Assembly (NCBI RefSeq): GCF_001625305.1
Contig: NW_017803024.1
Coordinates: 284,309 to 348,308 of the forward strand
Source: Branchiostoma belcheri
Lineage: Eukaryota; Chordata; Leptocardii; Amphioxiformes; Branchiostomatidae
Length of the DNA: 64,000 bases
Reading direction: 5' to 3'
The position numbers and the translations under genes were made by a program. The notes under the pieces were generated by a model. That model made no database searches, was not told the DNA's origin, and saw only the letters and a program-made list of their open reading frames with translations. This document shows positions 48,680 to 57,600 of this stretch, piece after piece (position 1 is the first letter of the stretch; each line of letters opens with the position of its first letter).

Positions 48680-51600
48680 GGTGTGTGTGTATGTGTGTGC
48701 GTGTGTGTTCACTTACCTCTTTCGCTGTGCCACATTCCCCCAGAGCAGTCCGGATGTAGATGTGGGTGGAGTTCTGTTCCGCCCTGCAAGGCGGCGCTGC
48801 TAGCTGCACGTCCGCCGCCTGTACGGAGTTGTCCGGAGGGCGCGGGAAACTCACCTCCAGGTGGTCCGACGTGCAGGTCACCTGGGCAGCGATGTCTGGA
48901 AGGAAAATCAACTGAAAAGTGGGAGACAAGAACCCCCATTCTCCAAAATCAACAATTGTAATGTTGGGGATTAAGAAGCTCCATTCACCAAACGTTTACC
49001 GTTACCTGCATTCTTACGGTAGCTTTTGCATGACAGACAGGCTATCTTTAGCATGCATAGGGATGAATGTTATAATTGTTGTTATAGTCTCGGGCTTTGA
49101 ATAAAAAAAAACAAATTGGAAGATGTCATTTAATAAGGTATCTACATTTCCATGAAAGACTCGCCTTGTTGGCCGCCTTGTGTCCGTTCTCCTGCACAGG
49201 CCAGGCACATGCTGCCCCAATTGCTGCCGCTCCCTCGGTCCACATGGTCTATGGCGTCATGCAGAGTCGCGCCCTCCCACTGGGGAAGGGACTGGGACAC
49301 CACGAACTTGGGGACAGTGGAGGGGTAGGAGGGGCTGTAGTGGTCTTGTAAGGAAACAGCCCATGGATATGAGCCACTAACGACTCCATTACTTAACTCG
49401 TAGGCCCCTGTAGCCAGCCCCTCCCTGAAACCCAGGTTTTTACACACTAAGTCTGCCCAGGACATTCTTGCTTCGTAATGGATTCCATACTCCCAAGGTT
49501 CCCACCCCCTGGCATTCCCCCACTGCCCCGTGACGTCATCGTACAGCTCCACACAGCCGTAAAAGTCTCCCCCCACCAGCCGGGTCCTGTTGGTATCGTC
49601 CGTGATGACAATAGAGGTGTTATAATGACCTGTGGCGGAAACAAAAAAAAATGAAGTCCTTTATCATTTGTTTGATTCCTATACCGTAATACAGGCTGAG
49701 AATGAAGTGTGATGATGTTTTGCAAAGGTAGCCACAGAAAAGATAGGTACTCAGTGAGGCATGGTGGTGGATATGAATGGAAAGATGAAAAAAAATTGTT
49801 CAAGCGAATAAAAATAATTGTATATTCATTACATTCATTCATTCATACATTATAGACGCCCTTGCGGCGACATGTTTACCCTGGGTAAATAAATAAAAAA
49901 CAAACAAACAAAAACAAAACAATAGACTTTGTCAATTTCTAGCACAGATTTTATCAATTATGATAATGGTATGCGTGGCATTATAATGAATTACATCATA
50001 ACGCGAAGAATTTTGCTCTCCCTGAAAAAAGATAGCAAGGACAGCAAGGCCTTACCCAGACACACGGGTTCTGTTCCCATCCATGTGCTGTTGCCCACGT
50101 TGCAGTAGTAAGCTCCGTCGTTCATGGAGTATCCGGCGCTATAAAGTGGAGGCCCCACCAACATGTCGGCTTCTGGCGGGCAGGCCACGGTACACCGGCC
50201 CTGTAGGACTGTTGGGGCTTCTGTAGGTGAACCGTTCACGCTAGGCCAGTGCCATACGTCACTGTAGTTGTAGCCACAGCTCACGGTGACGTCATCAGTG
50301 TCCCAGGGAAAGTCGCCACAAGGTGTGTGGTCTGTATGGGGGGAGTGCGGATGTGACGTTAGACAGTACAGTTAGCCTCTACCAGGCTCCAGGTTTCTGG
50401 AAAAGAAACAGAAAATTCCCCCTCGACCCCTCGCTTTCCTCCATCAGTGTACCAGCTGGATGATGTTCATTTAAGGTAAGTGTCCACCCACTTTACATGC
50501 GAGTTTTTAAAATAAATTGAATGTTTAACCCACGTACACGTACCACAGACCAGACACATGTAGTCGCTGTAGCTGGTACCGCTCCCTCGGTCCACCCGGT
50601 CGATGGCATCACGTAAAGTCGCGCCCTCCCACTGGGGAAGGGACTGGGAAACCATGAACTTGGGGACAGTGGAGGGGTAGGAGAGGCGGTAGTACCACTG
50701 TAAGAGCTCAGGATAGTAGCTACTAACAACTCCATTTGTTAACTCGTAGGCACTTGTGGCAAGACCCTCCCCCAACCCTATGTTTCTACACGCCAAGTCG
50801 ACCCAGGACATTCTGTCTTCGAACTTAGAACTCCAATAATCAACGTCCCACCCCCTGACAGGCCCCCACTGCCCCGTGACGTCATCGTACAGCTCCACAC
50901 AGCCGTAGAACTCTCCCCCCACCAGCCGGACCGAGTTGGTATCGTCCGTGATGACGGTGGAGCTGTTGAAATGACCTGTATGTAACATTCGGATGGAATA
51001 CGGCTATATTTTGCTGCATTTTTTATCATGTATAATTTGAGATTTTAGTATAACCATATAAGTCATTTCATTATATTTCTATATGTCTGCCAGGTTAACA
51101 TAATCCTATGTTGCTGTACAATAACTTACCAAAGACGTTTCAGGTGTTACCTATTCTGTAGTGAAGATAATGTCCTAATGTCCAAAATTTTCATAATTCA
51201 CTTTTGATAATGCTGCCCTTGCCTTGGAAAGTACTAGTATCCCCGTTATGATTCAACACGTAAAAGTCATATATCTATTTTTAGTCTGTTAGATAATCGA
51301 ATGTCAATGTTGCTTGAATTGATGTTGTGCTGTTTCCTAGCCTTACCCAGACACACGGGTTCTGATCCCATCCATGTGCTGTTGCCCACGTTGCAGTAAT
51401 AAGCTCCGTCGTTCACGTGGTATCCGGGACTGGCAGAATGCGGAGGACCCACCAACATGTTGGCTTCTGACGGGCAGGTCACGGTACACCGGCCGTGTAG
51501 AACTAGGGGAGGTTCTGATGAACTGTACCAGTCGTACGCGTCCCACTGCTTCACGTCAGTGTAGGTGTAGTCACAGCTGACGGTGACGTCATCAGTGTCC

Positions 51601-52421
51601 CACGGGAAGTCGCCACAGGGTCGCCAGTCTACATGACACAGGTGTAAATGTTAGGTTTGATAAAAAGTACTGCTAAAGTTAATAGTGATGCCAGGCCTTT
51701 ACATGAGACTAACACTGCATTGTACAGACGGCCGGACCAACGGCTTCAATATTCAGAGCATATCTTCTATTTCCAACCGATACATGTACAACGTTATGAG
51801 AACCATCTATAGTTTTAGTATTGATGCAATTGACAAGATCTTGCATATATTATCTGAATTGTGGCAACGGTCAACTTGAAATAAATATAAGCAGGGTAAT
51901 TGGTGGGGAGAGGATGGAATTTGTGTAAATAATACGCTATGAAAACTGTTATAATGACAATAAGGACTAAACGTTCTTGCCAACACTGAGTAAACTGGGA
52001 CTTACCCAAATTTTCGGCCGACGAAAATTTGGGTAAGTCCCAATTACTCAGTGTTGGCAAGAACGTTTAGTCCTGGCCTTTTTTGCCGTAATGAAGTATA
52101 CCAACACAGATGAACTTTCATTCTATGAAAACTGACTATGACAATGTTACTCTTTCATTCCTCGCTGTTTTCTTACCTGCAGAAGTGGGTTAGGATTACC
52201 GACGGCAATGCTCCACACACGGCAATCAGCAGCACCGACATCACAGGACCAGAATCAGATGCGCTCCTATCCGTCGTGTTAATTTTCATGACCAGTTTGC
52301 TACCGTGTGTTTAAAGAAACAGCCCTAATAAATCGGTTTTCTCACCTGCAGCTGGTGTTGTCTGAGCCGACACCAGCAGCGACGGCAGGGCGGCACACAC
52401 GGCAACCATCAGCACCAACAT
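45978..52421 (-). CDS. Receptor gene B: (Sushi, SRCR-like)x2, ZP, transmembrane protein, 842 aa
   Basis: Twelve coding exons: 52421-52346, 51628-51347, 50975-50544, 50331-50056, 49629-49165, 48895-48717, 48411-48322, 47952-47767, 47634-47510, 47137-47038, 46814-46649, 46129-45978; total 2529 nt in frame. Layout: signal peptide (1-19, MLVLMVAVCAALPSLLVSA), Sushi-like (26-119), SRCR-like (120-263), Sushi-like (264-355), SRCR-like (356-510), ZP (about 511-760), RRRR, helix in VSGIMGACALLLAAAMFVLGV, tail with YRVL ending LENTD. Compared with A and C, the second ZP exon is split by an extra 369-bp intron, and the exon ending 49165 needs a GC donor (CAACAAG|GCGAGT) to keep phase. The stalk before the helix differs from A and C (GRKSLDLFT). 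Likely function as for gene A; a possible AATAAA on the minus strand lies at about 45709-45714. Confidence 0.88.
46215..46520 (+). mobile_element. LINE RT C-terminal fragment in last intron of gene B
   Basis: Plus-strand frame with STEANHPFFLHSPPLRRKFH, FLRTTSLWNKLPCDCF and LKLLKSKVNKYLSSL then stop. FxRTxxLWNxLP...LKxKVxxYL is a CR1/L2-like RT terminus. It is antisense to the host gene. Confidence 0.75.
47645..47830 (-). repeat. 39-bp minisatellite at ZP exon end, gene B (3 copies)
   Basis: Coding-strand order: EYPVFVELQE|VSP (true exon end at 47767), EYPVLVALHQFSP, ECPVFVELQQVSD. The unit and reading frame are the same as in gene A; the reading frame stays open through all copies into the intron. 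Confidence 0.8.
48555..48712 (+). repeat. (GT)n / CT microsatellite beside a splice donor in gene B
   Basis: CTCTCTCT followed by about 110 bp of GT units with few interruptions. On the coding strand the CA repeat begins about 10 bases after the GTAAGT donor of the first ZP exon (exon end 48717). Confidence 0.95.
51964..52073. repeat. Near-perfect 110-bp palindrome in gene B intron 1
   Basis: GGACTAAACGTTCTTGCCAA, CACTGAGTAA, TGGGACTTACCCAAATTTTC and the exact complement, with the centre at GGCCGACG. One or two mismatches by eye. Foldback element or recent inverted duplication. Confidence 0.92.
52177..52241 (-). pseudogene. Extra signal-peptide exon in gene B intron 1, out of phase
   Basis: ATG at 52241 begins MSVLLIAVCGALPSVILTHF, closely matching the gene A signal peptide (MLVLLIAVCAVLPLVSG). 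It ends in a good donor (CTGCAG|GTAAGA, 52177). Its 65 nt give phase 2, whereas the downstream Sushi exon needs phase 1, so splicing to it would shift frame. It is either a decayed duplicate first exon or an alternative first exon used in another way. Confidence 0.6.
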
Positions 52422-53224
52422 GGCAGAATAGAATTCTCAACAGGCACAGAGTCTATCTAGGCTCACCGGTCAGAGCTATCATAAACACGTCAGGCTCCCA
52501 ACCAGAGCACAACTGGTCTGGTCCTACATCAGAACTGTGAGAGTCCTGCCAGACTTTGTCCTCAAATGTCTATATTCTCAGTCCAAAATAACCTATTATC
52601 ACATTCTGTAAAGACCGGAGGCTTTTGATGCTGGTGTAAAGGTCCGGTGGATACATTTGTACAATTTGAACAAGTGACTGAACCTGCCGAGTTCCCACGT
52701 ACCCGACACGACCCTGGGTTAGGCTTAAATAGCCTGAAATACTCCACGAATTTCCATAGACAAAATTACCTATAATGATATTCAGGTTGAGTTTGAAAAC
52801 AGAGCAGAACACAGAAAAGGTCCTTGGTAATAAGAAAATTGGACGAAAAATTTATGATCGTCCACCAAATACAATGTTATCGGAGACCACTTCTAAAGTT
52901 GCAGCACTCAATCTATCGCTATATTATATGGTTAAACAAACTGTCGGTAATCGACGAAAACAAATAAAAGTCCATTAGTCTATCAGTAAAATGTCCTGTT
53001 ATTTCAACCTTTTGCTCTTTTTTATGTGTTTTATGAACTATTACTGCCGCGCCGATTGCCGCACCGGACAAGGCTGTTAGATAAGTTTAGCACTTCAAAA
53101 GGTTCTAGTCATGTATAGACCTGTTCCTACTTAACAATAATACATGGGTATGATAAGTCATATGTTCTTCATTATAATCATTATTATTCCACCCTAAAGA
53201 AGTAAAGTACTAGTATTGTTATTG

Positions 53225-53545
53225 GGTGTCAGACTAGTACATAGGCTAGCCCCTCGGCTCCAGGGCTAGCCTGGGTGCCAAAATGTTGCCAGGGCCAGTA
53301 TATAGGCCAGTTCCTCGACTCCAAAGCTAGCCTGGGTGCCAGACTGTTGCCAGGGCCAGTATACTAGCTAGCCCCTCGGCTCCAGGGCTAGCCTGGGTTC
53401 CAGGCTGTTGCCAGGGCCAGTATACAGGCCAGCTCCCCGGCTCCAGGGCTAGCCTGGGTGCCAGACTGTTGCCAGGGCCAGTATACAGGCTAGCTCCACG
53501 GCTCCAGGGCTAGCCTGGGTGCCAGACTGTTGTCTAAATATAGAG
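53225..53545. repeat. 61-bp minisatellite, left arm of the palindrome
   Basis: Five copies of CTAGCCTGGGTGCCAGACTG, TTGCCAGGGCCAGTATACAGG, CTAGCTCCTCGGCTCCAGGG. Inverted copies lie at 53635-53830; the same unit recurs at 60725-61040 and 62160-62360. Confidence 0.92.
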
Positions 53546-53634
53546 CTGATCGTCCACCAAATTCGAAGTCATCAGAGACCACTTCTGAAGTTGCAGCACT
53601 GGAACTATCGCTATGTATGACATTGTGACACCCA

Positions 53635-53830
53635 AGCTAGCTCTGAAGCCGAGAAGCTAGCCTGTGTGCTGGACCTGGCAACAGTCTGGCACCCAGGCTA
53701 GCCCTGGAGCTGAAGAACTAGCCTGTATACATGTATATTGGCCCTGGCAACAGCCTGAATACTGCCCCTGGCAACAGTCTGGCACCAGGGTAAGCCCTGG
53801 AGCCGAGGGGCTAGCCTATGTACTGACACC
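53635..53830. repeat. 61-bp minisatellite, inverted, right arm of the palindrome
   Basis: About three diverged copies in the opposite orientation (GCAACAGTCTGGCACCCAGG, CTAGCCCTGGAGC). Confidence 0.88.
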
Positions 53831-54662
53831 CAATAACAATACTAGTACTTTACTTCCTTAGTGTGGAATATTTACAATGATTATAATAAAGTACTTATGA
53901 CTTACAATACCCATGAAATATTGCATAGGAACAGGTCTATACATGACTAGAACCTTTTGAAGTGCTAAACTTATCTAACAGCCTTGTCCGGTGCGGCAAT
54001 TGGCGCGGCAGTAATAGTCCATAAAACACATAAAAAGAGCAAAAGGTTGAAATAACAGGACATTTTACTGATAGACTAATGGGCTTTTATTTGTATTTCA
54101 TCGATTACCGACAGTTTGTTTAACCATATAATATAGCGATAGGTCCAGTGATGCTAGTTCAGAAGTGGTCTCCGATAACTTTGTATTTGGTGGACGACAA
54201 TAATTTTTTCCCATTTTTTTTATTACCATGGACCTTTTCTGTATTCAGGTCTATGATTTAGACTCTACCTGAATACCACCATAGGTAAAATTTTATAAGG
54301 ACATCCGTGGAATATTTCAGGCCATTTAGGTCTAACCTAGGGTCGTGTCGGGTACGTGGGAACTCGGGAGGTTCAGTCAGTTGTTCAAATTGTACAAATG
54401 TATCCACCGGACCTTCACACCAGCATCAAATGCCTCCGGTCTTTGCAGAATGTGATAATAAGTTATTTTGGACTGAGAATATAGACATTTGAGGACAAAG
54501 ACTGGCGGGATTCTCACAGTACTAATGCAGGACCAGAACAGTTATGCTCTGGTTGGGAGTCGGACGTGTTTTTAGTACGGTGACTCTGTAAAGAAGAGAG
54601 AGAATTTCTTTAGAATATTGATCTGTCGGAGAGTCCGGTTCTTTTGAGGATCCGGTTCTGCG

Positions 54663-57600
54663 ATGTTGGTGTTGCTACTTGCCGCGTGCGGAGTCCTGCC
54701 GTTGGTGTCCGGCTGGACAACCGATCAGACGACCGCTAATACAACCGACGCCATTCCTACAACAGTGTCAATACCTGGTTCAGCAGGTGAGGAAACCGAT
54801 TTGTCAGGGTTATATTTTCAGAACACACGGTAGCAAACTGGTTAGAACTACAGGAGTATTTCTAACGCATAAGCTGTTCAAAAATAGGTAGATAACACTC
54901 TGAGATATCCTTCAATGGTGTAATTTTGTCCTAGGGTATTTGCACTCACACCAGGTGTTGCTCTAGTAATGTTACAAAAGATATAGATTTCTAGCCTCCA
55001 ATGAAGAGGGACTTCCGCTTAAAATCGCCTATTAACATTCACCGAACGCTGTTATCACCGCACATGTCTGCGAAGGAGGCTAGATTTTTCAGCATTTTAA
55101 GCATTGTCAACTACTAAACTAATACAACAGACCAAATGGTTTCTTTGACGAGAATTTCCTTTATGAAACTGTGTGTAAGTTTGTTGAATCGTAGCCAACG
55201 TGTAAATTTGTAGCCTTTCTCTTATTTGAGTGACTTGAAAATACTACGTACTAAAACGTTTGTTCCCTTTTTGCTTCAACCAAACATTTTGCTTCCACGT
55301 CGGTGAAGGTTAGACATCCAGGAAATAAGATACAGTTACTCCAGCAACTGGATATGATTTTGGAAACGTTCAGACATTTCAGGTAGCATCCACTACCTTT
55401 CGTCAGTGACGCCAAAGAATTCTTAGGAACCGCGGGTTTATAACCACAAACTCAATTGATATGAGATAAATGAATAAAGACATCTTTTTCTAATTCAATA
55501 GGAAACATAAGTTAGACAAAGTAAAGACAATGTTGACGTAAATGAGTCGATTCGATTTTGAAAGAGTGATTCTGGTTGTGTTGTAGGTTTGGAAAATGGC
55601 TGAGGAACAGCCGACCGGTCTCTCCGATGTAGGTGTAGTTACAATTGAGCTCCTCACTTTTGAGTTTGTGATATCTGAGTTAATGACATTAGCCTTGGTA
55701 CCTTTGTAGAAGTTTGGAAGATCCGTCGGAGTTTTTTTCGGATGCTTCCTGAAACGTCTGATCGCTTAAAAATCATATCCAGTTGCTTGAGTAACTGTAT
55801 TTGACGTATTTTGCTTCTTTCTTTGTTTGAATTTGTCTTGACCATCTCTGGTATTGGTAGCATCTGTTTTCTCAGCAGTACATAATGCTTTGTCTCGCCT
55901 GTTCACAATATCAACCCATCATTTGCATATAACATTTTCATACGACGACATATTTATATTGCGATTGGCAAGGTAACGTCATCGTTTGAAATTTTATTCA
56001 TCGACTTTTTTGGTGAAGATTGGCGACCCTGTGGCGACTTCCCGTGGGACACTGATGACGTCACCGTGAGCTGTGACTACACCTACAGCGACGTGAAGAC
56101 GACGTGGTCTCAGGACCGGTTAGTCCTACACGGACGGTGTAACGTGACCTGCCCGCCAGAAGCCGACATGTTGGTGGGACCTCCGTATTCTGAATACATT
56201 TCCGGATACGGCGTGGAGGACGGAGCTTACTACTGTAACGTGGGCAACAGCACATGGATGGGATCAGAACCCGTGTGTCTGGGTAAGGCCTTGCTATTTG
56301 TTTAATTTTTTTTTAAACTGGCAACCATTAAACACATGTCGCTTAAAAGTAGTCAGACAGAATGTAAGAAGCTTGATACTTGTTTCATCCAACAATCTGT
56401 GGTATACGTTTTTGTATAATCTTTTCCTATCCATCCACCTCTAAGGCCCTATATCAACCAACCTCTCTTATGGTATATTTCCTATGACTCTCTACAAACA
56501 TCACATCTAATTCTTTAGCCTATCACTTTATAGTTCTAAGTTAAAAAATGATAAGTCCTTTTTAATTTTGTGTTGGACACAGATCGTTACAACAGCTCCA
56601 CCGTCATCACGGACTATACCAACACGATCAGGCTGGTGGGGGGAGAGTTCTACGGCTGTGTGGAGCTGTACGATGACGTCACGGGGCAGTGGGGGCCTGT
56701 CAAGGGGTGGAACGTTTTAATGTCGGGTCCTCAGTACGATGCCAGAATGTCCTGGGCTGATTTAGCGTGTAGAGACCTGGGTTTCTGGGAAGGGCTGGCC
56801 ACGTGGGCTTACGAGTTAAGTAATGGACTTGTCATTGGCTCATGGACTATAGATATCTTACAATCCCACTACCGCCCCTCCTACCCCTCCACTGTCCCCA
56901 AGTTCGTAGTTTCCCAGACCCTTCCCCAGTGGGAGGGCGCGACTCTGCAGGACGCCATAGAGCGAGTGGTTCGGGGTCCATGTCCGTCCTACGACTACTA
57001 CTGCAACAGTGACTCCCGCACCATGTGCCTGGCCTGTGCAGCCGAACAGACACAGGGCGGTCAGCATTAAATTGCTTTAAATCGGTCACTTGTAAAACAT
57101 CCTTGATTTTTATCATGAAAGTTCATCTGTGTTGGTAGTTATATGTTTAGTTAGAACATTCGATCCAACACTAAAACATTCTATCACATAGAGCTTTCGA
57201 CCAGTCACTCTGGTCTTCTTCAGTAGACTGAGGCTGGTGATGCTTGTGACGTGGCTTCTTTGAAGTGTGACGTGAACACTGCGTCAAAGGTATCTGGTAG
57301 ACGATGTCGGCCCCTGTCGCGGTTCAGTGAAGAAAAAGAACCGCGACGCGTCGGGAGCCGACATCGTCTACAAGATACCTTTGACGCAGTGTTCAAGTCA
57401 CACTTCAAAGAAGCCACGTGACAAGCCTGACTGGGTCAGTCTACTGAGGAAGACCAGAGTGACTGGTCGGTCGAAAGCTCTAGGTGAGAGAATTTTTTTT
57501 GTTGGACCAAAAGTTTAACTTTAAACATCTTTCAAAACAAATGACTATCACAACAGGTATTTTATCCATGATAAACTTAGCCCTGATCTCAAAAGCAAAA

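Larger units (their letters stand above)
52422..54662. promoter_or_regulatory. Divergent promoter region of genes B and C inside a large palindrome
   Basis: The start codons of B and C point away from each other, 2241 bp apart. From about 52500 to 54545 the two halves are imperfect inverted copies: for example CTATCAGTAAAATGTCCTGT at 52980 matches ACAGGACATTTTACTGATAG ending at 54073, and TAGACCTGTTCC at 53117 matches GGAACAGGTCTA near 53930. The symmetry centre is about 53527-53542. No TATA box is clear. Confidence 0.85.

Noticed and set aside
48488-48961. Thr/His and Val/Cys repeat frames
   Set aside because: They translate the GT microsatellite and overlap the real ZP exon of gene B on the minus strand.
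57220-57518. Short frames in gene C intron 3
   Set aside because: They lie on the two arms of a foldback element and mirror each other.
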